64,000 nucleotides of DNA. It comes from Mycolicibacter sp. MU0102 (GTDB lineage Bacteria > Actinomycetota > Actinomycetes > Mycobacteriales > Mycobacteriaceae). Positions 24,849 through 35,857 of this stretch are shown here, in pieces. The position numbers and the translations under genes are program-made. Where the stretch lies: positions 3,162,001 to 3,226,000 of the forward strand of contig NZ_OY726398.1 in assembly GCF_963378105.1 (NCBI RefSeq), in the 5' to 3' direction. The notes under the pieces are model-generated. The model did no database searches and was not told where the DNA came from. It saw nothing but the letters and a program-made list of their open reading frames with translations. Within the stretch, counting starts at the first letter, position 1, and each line of letters starts with the position of its first letter.

Positions 24849-25683
24849 GCGCGTCGGGCGGCGAGATCGACCAGGCCGGCGTCAACAAGACCGGGCGCGG
24901 CCGGTTGATGCCGCCGACCGCGGGGACCGACGGCAAGCGGGTCTTCCTTCAGTTAGGCCGGCAGCCAGAAGAACCCAATCAGTTCAACCATCCCGGCGCT
25001 CCGACCAGCTACTCCCCCGACGTGCGAGCCCAGCTGGAAGCCGACGCCAAGGAGATCATCGGCCGCTACCCACAGCCGCGTTCGGCGATTCTGCCGCTGC
25101 TGCACCTTGTACAGGCACAGGACACCTACGTCACGCCGGCAGGGCTGTCGTTCGTCGCGGAGCTGCTCGGGCTGACCAGCGCCGACGTCGCCGGGGTCGC
25201 ATCCTTCTATTCGATGTACCGGCGTGACCCCACCGGCAAGTACCTGGTCGGCGTCTGCACCAACACGCTGTGTGCGGTGATGGGCGGCGACGCCATCTAC
25301 GACGGCCTCAAGGAGCACTTGGGCGTCGGTAACGATCAGACCACCGCCGATGGATCGGTCACCCTGCAGCACATCGAGTGCAACGCCGCCTGCGACTACG
25401 CGCCGGTGGTGATGGTCAACTGGGAGTTCTTCGACAACCAGACACCGGAATCGGCACGCGAGCTTGTCGACAAATTGCGCGACGACGCCGAGGTGCGACC
25501 CACCCGCGGGATGCCGCTGTGCAGTTTCGCCGCCACCGAGCGGATTCTCGCCGGCTTCCCCGACGAACGCGCCGACGACGGCCAAGGCGGCGCCGGCTCA
25601 GCGACGCTGGCCGGCCTGCAGGTGGCGCGCGAGCACAAGATGACGGCACCGGAGCCCGGCAGCAACGCCGATAGGGGTGCGAA

Positions 25684-25687
<4 letters not shown>
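24845..25687 (+). CDS. nuoE: NADH-quinone oxidoreductase subunit E
   Basis: The 24-kDa subunit holds the [2Fe-2S] cluster N1a. The thioredoxin-like domain has Cys ligands in GVCTNTLCAVMGG and HIECNAACDYAPVVMVN. The GTG at 24845 overlaps the nuoD stop. At 280 residues it is somewhat longer than the M. tuberculosis protein, because of an N-terminal stretch of about 45 residues and a C-terminal tail of about 50. Confidence 0.95.
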
Positions 25688-27032
<1,345 letters not shown>

Positions 27033-27036
<4 letters not shown>

Positions 27037-29444
27037 CTCAAACTTCCCAACCGGACGGTCAAGAGTCGGTGACCCTCACCATCGACGACCAACAGATCAC
27101 GGTTCCCAAGGGCACCTTGATCATCCGTGCCGCGGAGCAGTTGGGCATCGAGGTCCCTCGGTTCTGCGACCACCCGCTGCTGGACCCGGTGGCCTGGTGC
27201 CGGCAGTGCATGGTGGAGGTGGAGGGCCAACGCAAGCCGCAGCCGTCATGCGCGGTGGCCGCCACCGACGGCATGGTGGTGCGCACCCAGCACACCTCCG
27301 CCGAGGCCGATCGGGCCCAGCATCTGGTGATGGAACTGTTGCTGATCAACCACCCGCTGGACTGCCCGACCTGCGACAAGGGTGGTGAATGCCCGCTGCA
27401 GAACCAGGCGATGTCGCACGGCCGCACCGAGACTCGCTTCGAAGAGACCAAGCGCCACTACCCCAAGCCGATCAACATCTCCTCCCAGGTGCTGCTGGAC
27501 CGAGACCGCTGCATCTTGTGCGCGCGCTGCACTCGGTTCGCCAACGAGATCGCCGGGGACAAATTCATCGAGATGATGGATCGCGGCGCACTGCAGCAGG
27601 TCGGTATCTACACCGACACGCCGTTCGACTCCTACTTCTCGGGCAACACCGTGCAGATCTGTCCGGTGGGCGCCCTTACCGGCGCCTCCTACCGGTTCCG
27701 GGCCCGCCCGTTCGACCTGGTCTCCACACCGACCGTCTGCGAGCACTGCGCCGGCGGCTGCGCCGAACGCACCGACCACCGTCGCGGCAAGGTGATGCGG
27801 CGGATGGCCGGCGAAGACCCGGACGTCAACGAGGAGTGGAACTGCGACAAGGGTCGCTGGGCCTTCACCTACGCCACCCAGGGCGACCGGATCACCACAC
27901 CGATGGTCCGCGACGACAGCGGGAACCTGGTCCCCACCTCCTGGCCGCACGCGGCGGCGGTGGCGGCGCGTGGCCTGGCCGCGGCACGTGGACGCACCGG
28001 CGTGCTGGTCGGCGGGCGGATGTCGGCCGAGGACGCCTACGGCTACGCCAAGTTCGCTCGGGTGGCGCTGCACAGCGATGACATCGACTTCCGAGCGCGC
28101 GCGCAGTCCGCCGAGGAAGCCGCGTTCCTGGCGGCCCGGGTGGCGGGCCACGGGAGCTCAGGGCCGTCCGCGGTCACCTACGCCGACCTGCAGGCCGCGC
28201 CGCTGGTGTTGCTGGCCGGTCTGGAGCCCGAGGAAGAGGCACCGATGGTCTTCCTGCGGCTGCGCAAGGCGGCCCGCAAGAACGCCACCAAGGTGTTCAG
28301 CCTGGCGCCGTTCGCCGATCGCGGGCTGACCAAGATGTTCGGCACCCTGCTGGCAGTCGTTCCCGGTGGCGAGGCCGCCGCGCTGGACGACCTGCACACC
28401 GGTGATATCGGACAGGCGCTTCGCCAACCCGGCGCAGTGGTGCTGGTCGGCGAACGGCTGGCCGCCTCGCCCGGAGCGCTTTCGGCGGCGATTCGGCTGG
28501 CCGATGCCACCGGCGCGAAGCTGGCCTGGGTGCCCCGCCGAGCCGGGGAGCGCGGCGCGCTGGACGCCGGTGCGCTGGCCGGCCTGCTCCCCGGTGGACG
28601 TCCGCTGGGTGATCCGGCGGCGCGGGCCGAGGTTGCGCAGAGCTGGGGTCTCGGCAGCCCCGACGACCTGCCGTCGCAGGCCGGGCGCGACACCGACACC
28701 ATCCTGGCGGCCGCGGCCGACGGAACGTTGGGAGCACTGGTGGTCGGCGGCGTGGAGCCGACTGACTTGGCCGACCCGGCGGCGGCATTGGCGGCCCTGG
28801 ACGAGGTCGAGTTCCTGGTCAGCCTCGAGCTGCGGCACAGCGAAGTCACCGAGCGCGCCGATGTGGTGCTGCCGGTCGCTGCCGCAGCCGAGAAGTCCGG
28901 CACGTACGTCAACTGGGAGGGCCGCCACCGGCGGTTCGGTGTCGCACTGGGTGACACCGGCGCCCTGCCCGACCGGCGGGTGCTCGACGTGATCGCCGAG
29001 GAGATGGGCGTCACGTTGGGACTGTCCACGCTGGAAGCGGCGCGCGACGAGCTGGCGGGGCTGGGCGCTTGGTCCGGCGAGCGAGTCACCGGACCCGACG
29101 TCGCCGCGGGCTCACCGCCGCAGCCCGGCGCCGGCGAAGCCGTGCTGGCCGGCTGGCGAATGCTGCTGGACGAGGGGCGGATGCAGGACGGTGAGCCGAA
29201 CCTGGCCGGCACCGCGCGCACTCCGGTGGCACGCATGTCGGCGGCCACGGCTGCCGACATCGGCGTGGCCGAAGGCGAGCCGGTCACCGTCAGCACCGAA
29301 CACGGCAGTATCACCCTGCCGCTGGTCACCACCGAGATGCCGGACAACGTGGTGTGGCTGCCGATGAATTCGCACGGCTGCGCAGTGCATCGGGATCTGG
29401 GGGTCACCCTCGGCGCGACGGTACAGATTGGACGCAGATCATGA
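27033..29444 (+). CDS. nuoG: NADH-quinone oxidoreductase subunit G
   Basis: The largest peripheral subunit, 803 residues from a GTG. The N-terminus carries N1b (CDHPLLDPVAWCRQCMVEVEG and CAVAATDGM), then HPLDCPTCDKGGECPLQNQ (His-Cys N5) and CILCARCTRF with CPVGALTG (N4). The region CEHCAGGCAERTDH with the later NEEWNCDKGRW provides four Cys for N7, the extra cluster present in E. coli and Thermus but lost in mitochondria. The rest is a molybdopterin-oxidoreductase-like domain with no obvious cofactor site. Confidence 0.96.
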
Positions 29445-30670
29445 CCGATCCCTGGTGGCTGATGCTGGCCAAGGCGCTGGGCGTCTTCGTGTTTCTGATT
29501 CTGACGGTGGTCCTGGCGATCGTCATCGAACGAAAAGTCGTGGGTCGCATGCAGATGCGGCCCGGCCCCAACCGGGTCGGACCCAAAGGTTGGCTGCAGA
29601 GCCTGGCCGATGCGATCAAGCTGGCGCTCAAGGAGGACATCACCCCCTTCAACGTCGACCGGGCGATCTACACGTTGGCGCCGATCATCTCGACGGTGCC
29701 GGCGATCACCGCATTCGCAGTGATCCCGCTCGGGCCGGAGGTCAGCATCTTCGGTCACCGCACCGCTTTGCAGCTGGCGGACCTGCCGATCGCGGTGTTG
29801 TTCGTCCTGGCGATGTCCTCGATCGGGGTGTACGGGATCGTCCTGGCCGGCTGGTCGTCCGGATCCGCATATCCACTGATCGGCGGAATCCGCTCCACCG
29901 CCCAGGTGATCTCCTACGAGGTCGCGATGGGTCTGGCATTCGCGTCCGTGTTCCTCTACGCCGGGACGATGGCAACCTCGGGCATCGTGGCGGCCCAGGA
30001 TCGGGTGTGGTTCGCGTTCCTGTTGCTGCCGTCGTTCATGGTGTATCTGACCGCGATGGTCGGTGAGACCAACCGGGCACCGTTCGATCTGCCCGAGGCC
30101 GAAGGCGAGCTGGTCGGTGGCTTCCACACCGAATATTCGTCGCTGAAGTTCGCGCTGTTCTTCCTCGCCGAATACATCAACATGACCACGGTTTCGGCCG
30201 TCGCCGTCACGTTGTTCCTCGGTGGCTGGCACGCTCCGTTCCCGTTCAACATGTGGCCGGCCGCAAACACCGGCTGGTGGCCGCTGCTGTGGTTCACCGT
30301 CAAACTGTGGGGCTTCATCTTTGTCTACATCTGGCTGCGGGGCACCCTGCCCCGGCTGCGTTACGACCAGTTCATGGCGCTGGGCTGGAAGATCCTGATC
30401 CCGGTGGCGCTGGCCTGGGTACTGCTCGCGGCGGTGATGCGCAGCCTGCGCAACGACGGCTACGAGCACTGGCAGCTGGTACTGGCCGGGATGAGCACGC
30501 TGACCGCGGTGGTGCTGCTACTAGCACTGCATCGCAAGTTCAGTGCGCTGAACAGTCGCCTCGACGAACCAGCGCCGCCGGCTCCGGCCGTTGCATCCGA
30601 AGGCTCATTCCCGATACCACCGCTGCCACAACGCAGTTCATCGCGGGTCAAGGAGGACGTCAATGGCTAG
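29441..30670 (+). CDS. nuoH: NADH-quinone oxidoreductase subunit H
   Basis: NuoH anchors the peripheral arm and lines the quinone tunnel. I chose the ATG at 29441 (MTDPWWLMLAKAL), overlapping the nuoG stop; the product has 409 residues and about eight membrane helices. The signature ERKVVGRMQMRPGPNRVGPKG and the acidic loop ETNRAPFDLPEAEGELVGGFHTEYSS are intact. The C-terminal tail of about 45 residues is Pro- and Ser-rich, as in M. tuberculosis. It overlaps nuoI by 8 bases. Confidence 0.96.
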   Translation: MTDPWWLMLAKALGVFVFLILTVVLAIVIERKVVGRMQMRPGPNRVGPKGWLQSLADAIKLALKEDITPFNVDRAIYTLAPIISTVPAITAFAVIPLGPEVSIFGHRTALQLADLPIAVLFVLAMSSIGVYGIVLAGWSSGSAYPLIGGIRSTAQVISYEVAMGLAFASVFLYAGTMATSGIVAAQDRVWFAFLLLPSFMVYLTAMVGETNRAPFDLPEAEGELVGGFHTEYSSLKFALFFLAEYINMTTVSAVAVTLFLGGWHAPFPFNMWPAANTGWWPLLWFTVKLWGFIFVYIWLRGTLPRLRYDQFMALGWKILIPVALAWVLLAAVMRSLRNDGYEHWQLVLAGMSTLTAVVLLLALHRKFSALNSRLDEPAPPAPAVASEGSFPIPPLPQRSSSRVKEDVNG

Positions 30671-31232
30671 TCTGCGAGACGCCCTGGCCGGGTTCGGCGT
30701 CACCTGGAAGACGATGTTCAAACGGCCGATCAACGACGGCTATCCCGAACACAAGAAGCCGACGGCGCCGCGCTACCACGGCCGCCACCAACTCAACCGG
30801 CACCCGGATGGGCTGGAGAAGTGCATCGGCTGCGAGTTGTGCGCGTGGGCCTGCCCGGCCGACGCCATCTATGTTGAGGCCGCGGACAATACCGATGAGG
30901 AGCGCTTCTCCCCCGGTGAGCGCTACGGCCGCGTCTACCAGATCAACTACCTGCGCTGCATCGGCTGCGGCCTGTGCATCGAGGCCTGCCCCACCCGCGC
31001 GCTGACCATGACCAACCAGTACGAAATGGCCGCCGACAACCGTGCCGAGCTGATCTTGGAACGTGACCAGTTGCTGGCGCCGCTGGAACCCGACATGATC
31101 GCCCCGCCGCACGCGATGCCACCCGGCGCCACCGAAAAGGACTACTACTTGGGCAGAGTCAGCCCGGCCGGGCTCGATGCGGACCCGGACCTGTTCGTGA
31201 TGCTCGACCGGGTCAAGCAGGGCAAAGCCTGA
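30663..31232 (+). CDS. nuoI: NADH-quinone oxidoreductase subunit I
   Basis: This 189-residue 8Fe ferredoxin-like subunit carries clusters N6a and N6b through CIGCELCAWACPADAI and CIGCGLCIEACPTRAL. I chose the ATG at 30663 (MASLRDALAGFGVTWKTMF), which lies inside the end of nuoH. GLEKCIGC and YQINYLRCIGCGLC are family-typical. The C-terminal 50 residues are extended compared with E. coli, as in other actinobacteria. Confidence 0.96.
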   Translation: MASLRDALAGFGVTWKTMFKRPINDGYPEHKKPTAPRYHGRHQLNRHPDGLEKCIGCELCAWACPADAIYVEAADNTDEERFSPGERYGRVYQINYLRCIGCGLCIEACPTRALTMTNQYEMAADNRAELILERDQLLAPLEPDMIAPPHAMPPGATEKDYYLGRVSPAGLDADPDLFVMLDRVKQGKA

Positions 31233-32035
31233 TGGGCACCACCCTGCTCGCCACCGACATCGTCGTCCGCACCTCCACCGGGGAGGCGGTGGCGTTCTGG
31301 ATTCTGGGCGTCATCGCCATCGTCGGTGGCATCGGCGTAGTCAGCGCCGCGAAGGCGGTGTATTCGGCACTGTTTCTGGCGATGACGATGCTGATCCTGG
31401 CGGTGTTCTACTTCGTCCAGGACGCGATGTTCCTCGGCGTGGTGCAGATCGTCGTCTACACCGGCGCGGTGATGATGCTGTTCCTGTTCGTGATGATGCT
31501 CATCGGTGTCGACTCCGCCGAGTCCCTGGTGGAGACGCTGCGCGGCCAGCGGGTCGCCGCCACCCTCGCCGGGATCGGCTTCGGGATGCTGCTGATCGCC
31601 GGGATCGGCAGCGCGACAATGCACCTGAGCAGCATCGGCACGCCGACGGCGACCGGTACCGGCTCGGCGGACCTGAGCCAGCACAACGTCGAGGGACTGG
31701 CGGCACTGATCTTCACCCGCTATCTGTGGGCGTTCGAGCTCACCAGTGCGTTGCTGATCACCGCGGTGCTCGCCGCGATGGTACTGACGCACCGCGAGCG
31801 GCTGCGGCCGCGAATGACCCAGCGGGAGCTGTCCATCCAGCGCTTCCAATCCGGCCGGCGGGCCACGCCGCTGCCCACCCCCGGCGTCTACGCCCGGCAC
31901 AACGCCGTCGACATCGCCGCGCGCCTGCCCGACGGGACCTACTCCGAGCTGTCGGTGTCGGACACCTTGACGCACCGCTGGGTCGGCGCCACCGGCAATG
32001 CCGCGCACGCGAACACCGAGGAGTCGGACCAATGA
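31232..32035 (+). CDS. nuoJ: NADH-quinone oxidoreductase subunit J
   Basis: The 267-residue ND6-type subunit has five membrane helices in about its first 190 residues (AVFYFVQDAMFLGVVQIVVYTGAVMMLFLFVMMLIGVD is the conserved core with the pi-bulge helix). It then has a hydrophilic tail of about 80 residues that E. coli NuoJ lacks. It shares a base with the nuoI stop (TGATG) and overlaps nuoK by four bases. Confidence 0.95.
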   Translation: MGTTLLATDIVVRTSTGEAVAFWILGVIAIVGGIGVVSAAKAVYSALFLAMTMLILAVFYFVQDAMFLGVVQIVVYTGAVMMLFLFVMMLIGVDSAESLVETLRGQRVAATLAGIGFGMLLIAGIGSATMHLSSIGTPTATGTGSADLSQHNVEGLAALIFTRYLWAFELTSALLITAVLAAMVLTHRERLRPRMTQRELSIQRFQSGRRATPLPTPGVYARHNAVDIAARLPDGTYSELSVSDTLTHRWVGATGNAAHANTEESDQ

Positions 32036-32331
32036 ATCCGGAGAACTACCTGTACCTGTCGGCGATGTTGTTCACCATCGGCGCCACCGGAGTGCTGTTG
32101 CGGCGCAACGCGCTGGTGATGTTCATGTGCGTCGAGCTGATGCTCAACGCCGCCAACCTGGCGTTCGTCACCTTCTCGCGCCTGCACTCCCAGCTTGACG
32201 GCCAGATGGTCGCGTTCTTCACCATGGTGGTCGCCGCCTGTGAGGTGGTGATCGGCCTGGCCATCATCATGACGATCTTCCGGGCCCGGCGATCCGCCTC
32301 GGTCGACGACGCGAACCTACTGCGCGGCTAG
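32032..32331 (+). CDS. nuoK: NADH-quinone oxidoreductase subunit K
   Basis: The 99-residue ND4L-type subunit has three membrane helices, with the two conserved buried Glu residues in MFMCVELMLNAANLAFV and VVAACEVVIGLAIIM, part of the proton path at the membrane-arm base. The ATG at 32032 overlaps the nuoJ stop. A 15-base gap with GGGGAG separates it from nuoL. Confidence 0.97.
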   Translation: MNPENYLYLSAMLFTIGATGVLLRRNALVMFMCVELMLNAANLAFVTFSRLHSQLDGQMVAFFTMVVAACEVVIGLAIIMTIFRARRSASVDDANLLRG

Positions 32332-32346
32332 GAGTTGGGGAGCTCT

Positions 32347-34281
32347 ATGACGAATCTGAGCCAGCTGAGCTGGCTGCTGGTGGCCCTGCCGACGGCCGGT
32401 GCACTGATCCTGTTGCTCGGCGGGCGCCGAACCGACCGGTGGGGACACCTGCTGGCTTGCGCCACCGTGCTCGGCTCGTTCGGGATCGGGCTGGTACTGC
32501 TGGCCGACATGCTCGGCCGTGACGGCGAAGACCGGGCGATTCACACGCACCTGTTCAGCTGGGTTCCGGTCGGCGCCCTGCACGTCGACTTCGGGGTGCT
32601 GATCGATCAGCTGTCGATCTGCTTCGTGTTGCTGATCAGCGGCGTCGGCGCGTTGATCCACATCTATTCGACCGGCTACATGAAGCACGACCCCGACCGC
32701 CGGCGCTTTTTCGCCTACCTGAACCTGTTCGTCGCGGCGATGCTGCTGCTGGTGGTCGCCGACAACTACCTGGGCCTCTACGTGGGCTGGGAAGGTGTCG
32801 GTCTGGCGTCCTACCTGCTGATCGGCTTCTGGTACGCCAAGCCGGTGGCGGCAGCCGCCGGCAAGAAGGCGTTCGTGTCCAATCGAGTCGGCGACATCGG
32901 GCTGTCGCTGGCCATGTTCGTGATGTTCGCCGGATTCGGAACGCTGTCCTACGACGGCCTGTTCGGCGCGGTCGGCGACGCCGGCCCCAGCGGGCTGACC
33001 ACCGCGATCGGTCTGCTGCTGCTGGTGGGTGCCTGCGCCAAATCCGCGCAGGTTCCGTTGCAGGCCTGGTTGTTCGACGCCATGGAAGGCCCCACCCCCG
33101 TGTCGGCACTGATCCACGCCGCCACCATGGTGACCGCCGGCGTCTATCTGATCGTGCGTTCCGGCCCGGTGTTCGATCTGTCCCCCGACGCCCGGTTGGC
33201 GGTGGTCGTAGTCGGTGCCGTCACGCTGTTGTTCGGCGCGGTCATCGGCTGCGCCAACGACGACATCAAGCGGGCACTGGCCGCCTCCACGGTCAGCCAG
33301 ATCGGCTACATGGTGCTGGCCGCGGGCCTGGGCCCGGCCGGCTACGCGGTGGCGATCATGCACCTGCTCACCCACGGCTTCTTCAAGGCCGGGCTGTTCC
33401 TGGGCTCCGGGTCGGTGATGCACGGGATGAACGACGAACAGGACATGCGCCGCTACGGCGCCCTGCGCAGCTTCATGCCGGTGACGTTCGCGACGTTCGG
33501 GTTGTGTTACCTGGCGATCATCGGGGTGCCGCCCTTCGCCGGCTACTGGTCCAAGGACGCCATCATCGAGGCCGCGCTGGCCTCCGGCGGCACTCGCGGC
33601 TGGGTGCTGGGGGCCGTCACCATCCTGGGCGCCGGCATCACCGCCTTCTACATGACCCGCGTGATGCTGATGACATTCGGCGGTGAACGCCGCTGGGCCG
33701 CCGACGAGAGCGAAGTGAGTGCGGATCTGGCATTGCAGCATCCGCATGAGTCCCCGCGGGTGATGACGTGGCCGATGATCGTGCTGGCTCTGGGCGCCGT
33801 GTTCGCCGGCGGCGTGCTGGCCATCGGCGGGCGCCTGGAGCACTGGCTGGAGCCGGTGGTCACTCGGGTAGCGCCGGTTGCCGAACACGCGCACGCCATC
33901 CCGGCCTGGCTCACCGGCGCGATCACCCTGGGAGTTGTTCTGTTCGGTGTTGCGGTGGCCTACAACATGTACGGCCGCAAGCCGATACCGATCACCGCGC
34001 CCACCGACGTTTCGGCGCTGACGGTGGCGGCCCGCAAGTATCTCTACGGCGATGCCTTCAACGAGGAGGTGCTCATGCGTCCCGGTAACCGACTGGCACA
34101 AGGCCTGGTCGCCGTCGACGACCGGGTGGTGGACGGCTCGGTCAACATGACGGCCGGCCTGGTAGCGATCGCGTCATACCTGGTGCGGCGCCTGCAGACC
34201 GGGTTCGTGCGCTCCTACGCGCTGACGATGCTGGCCGGTACGGTCCTGGTTGTCGCACTCGTGCTGGCGGTGCAGCTATGA
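32347..34281 (+). CDS. nuoL: NADH-quinone oxidoreductase subunit L
   Basis: The distal antiporter-like proton pump, 644 residues with about 16 membrane helices. Key parts: GWEGVGLASYLLIGFWY with the conserved Glu of helix 5, AKSAQVPLQAWLFDAMEGPTPVSALIHAATMVTAGVYL with the pump Lys and His, and a C-terminal lateral helix followed by an anchoring helix (QTGFVRSYALTMLAGTVLVVALVLAVQL). I chose the ATG at 32347 because it has GGGGAG upstream; a TTG at 32335 is in frame. Confidence 0.96.
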   Translation: MTNLSQLSWLLVALPTAGALILLLGGRRTDRWGHLLACATVLGSFGIGLVLLADMLGRDGEDRAIHTHLFSWVPVGALHVDFGVLIDQLSICFVLLISGVGALIHIYSTGYMKHDPDRRRFFAYLNLFVAAMLLLVVADNYLGLYVGWEGVGLASYLLIGFWYAKPVAAAAGKKAFVSNRVGDIGLSLAMFVMFAGFGTLSYDGLFGAVGDAGPSGLTTAIGLLLLVGACAKSAQVPLQAWLFDAMEGPTPVSALIHAATMVTAGVYLIVRSGPVFDLSPDARLAVVVVGAVTLLFGAVIGCANDDIKRALAASTVSQIGYMVLAAGLGPAGYAVAIMHLLTHGFFKAGLFLGSGSVMHGMNDEQDMRRYGALRSFMPVTFATFGLCYLAIIGVPPFAGYWSKDAIIEAALASGGTRGWVLGAVTILGAGITAFYMTRVMLMTFGGERRWAADESEVSADLALQHPHESPRVMTWPMIVLALGAVFAGGVLAIGGRLEHWLEPVVTRVAPVAEHAHAIPAWLTGAITLGVVLFGVAVAYNMYGRKPIPITAPTDVSALTVAARKYLYGDAFNEEVLMRPGNRLAQGLVAVDDRVVDGSVNMTAGLVAIASYLVRRLQTGFVRSYALTMLAGTVLVVALVLAVQL

Positions 34282-35855
34282 ACAACAATGTGCCCTGGCT
34301 GAGCCTGCTGTGGCTGGTACCGCTGGTCGGTGCCGGATTGGTCATCGTGTTGCCCGCCCGCGCGGCAGCGCTGGCGAAGTGGACCGGTCTACTGGTGAGT
34401 CTTGCGACGCTGGCGGTGGCGATCGTGGTCACCGTCGGGTTCGACACCACCCCGGTGGCCGCGCCCTATCAGTTCGTCGAATCCCATACCTGGATACCGG
34501 CATTCGGCGCGAGCTACACGCTCGGGGTGGACGGCATCGCGGTGATCCTGGCGTTGTTGACCGCCGGGCTGGTGCCGCTGCTGATGCTGGCCGGCTGGAA
34601 TGACGGAGAGGGCGTGCGCAGTGTGTTGCGCAGCCGAGGCCCGCACGCATTCGCGGCGTTGACGCTGACCGTCGAGGCGATGGTGCTGATCTCGCTGGTC
34701 TCGCTGGACGTGCTGCTGTTCTACGTGTTCTTCGAGGCGATGCTGATCCCGATGTACTTCATGATCGGCGGTTTCGGGAACGGCGCCAAGCGTTCCCAAG
34801 CGGCCCTGAAGTTCCTGCTGTACAACCTGTTCGGCGGTCTGATCATGCTGGCCGCGGTGATCGGGGTGTACGTGGTGAGCTCCGGCGAAGGCGCCTCCGG
34901 TGGCACATTCGACTTCCGCGAATTGGTATCGATCTTCTCCCCGGCGACCACCACGGTGGATCCGGGCGTACTCAAGCTGCTGTTCGCCGGCTTCATGTTC
35001 GCGTTCGCGGTCAAGGCACCGCTATGGCCGCTGCACCGCTGGCTGCCCGACGCGGCGGTGGAGTCCACCCCGGCGACCGCGGTGTTGATGATGGCGGTGA
35101 TGGACAAGGTAGGGACGTTCGGGATGCTGCGGTACTGCCTGCAGCTATTCCCCGACGCCTCAACGTATTTCCGTCCGACCATCATCGTGCTGGCAGTCAT
35201 CGGCGTGGTCTACGGCGCCATGGTGGCCATCGGCCAGCGCGACATGATGCGGTTGATCGCCTACACCTCGATCTCGCACTTCGGGTTCATCATTCTGGGC
35301 ATCTTCGTGATGACCACCCAGGGGCAGAGCGGTTCAACGCTGTACATGCTCAACCACGGGTTGTCCACGGCGGCACTGTTCCTGATCGCCGGGTTCCTGG
35401 TGGCCCGGCGCGACGGTGCCCGGGCGATTTCGGACTACGGCGGCGTGCAGAAGGTGGCGCCGGTGATGGCCGGCACGTTCATGGTCGCCGCCATGGCCAC
35501 CCTGTCGCTGCCCGGTCTGGCCCCGTTCATCAGTGAGTTCCTGGTCTTGATCGGCACGTTCAACCGGTATTGGGTGGCGGCGGCGGTCGGCTCCACGGCG
35601 CTGGTGTTGTCGTCGATCTACATGCTGTGGCTGTATCAGCGGGTGATGACCGGCCCGGTCACGGCGGGCAATGAGCGCATCCGCGATCTGGTGCCACGGG
35701 AGTTGCTGGTCGTCACACCGTTGATCGCGCTGCTGCTGTTCCTCGGCTTCTACCCCAAACCCGCGCTGGACATCATCAATCCGGGCGTCGAGCACACCCT
35801 GACCACGATCGGTCAGACCGATCCGGCACCGCTGACCGCTGAGGGGGCGCACTGA
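34278..35855 (+). CDS. nuoM: NADH-quinone oxidoreductase subunit M
   Basis: Second antiporter-like pump subunit, 525 residues and about 14 helices. The conserved Glu is in LLFYVFFEAMLIPMYFMIG; the Lys-containing pump segment is AVKAPLWPLHRWLPDAAVESTPATAVLMMAVMDKVGTFG. It overlaps nuoL by four bases (ATGA) and precedes nuoN by two bases. Confidence 0.97.
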   Translation: MNNNVPWLSLLWLVPLVGAGLVIVLPARAAALAKWTGLLVSLATLAVAIVVTVGFDTTPVAAPYQFVESHTWIPAFGASYTLGVDGIAVILALLTAGLVPLLMLAGWNDGEGVRSVLRSRGPHAFAALTLTVEAMVLISLVSLDVLLFYVFFEAMLIPMYFMIGGFGNGAKRSQAALKFLLYNLFGGLIMLAAVIGVYVVSSGEGASGGTFDFRELVSIFSPATTTVDPGVLKLLFAGFMFAFAVKAPLWPLHRWLPDAAVESTPATAVLMMAVMDKVGTFGMLRYCLQLFPDASTYFRPTIIVLAVIGVVYGAMVAIGQRDMMRLIAYTSISHFGFIILGIFVMTTQGQSGSTLYMLNHGLSTAALFLIAGFLVARRDGARAISDYGGVQKVAPVMAGTFMVAAMATLSLPGLAPFISEFLVLIGTFNRYWVAAAVGSTALVLSSIYMLWLYQRVMTGPVTAGNERIRDLVPRELLVVTPLIALLLFLGFYPKPALDIINPGVEHTLTTIGQTDPAPLTAEGAH

Positions 35856-35857
35856 CC

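Noticed and set aside
28178..30469. Minus-strand open frame of about 763 codons opposite nuoG and nuoH
   Set aside because: It has no recognisable domain and lies fully antisense to conserved coupled genes; such long shadows are common at high GC.
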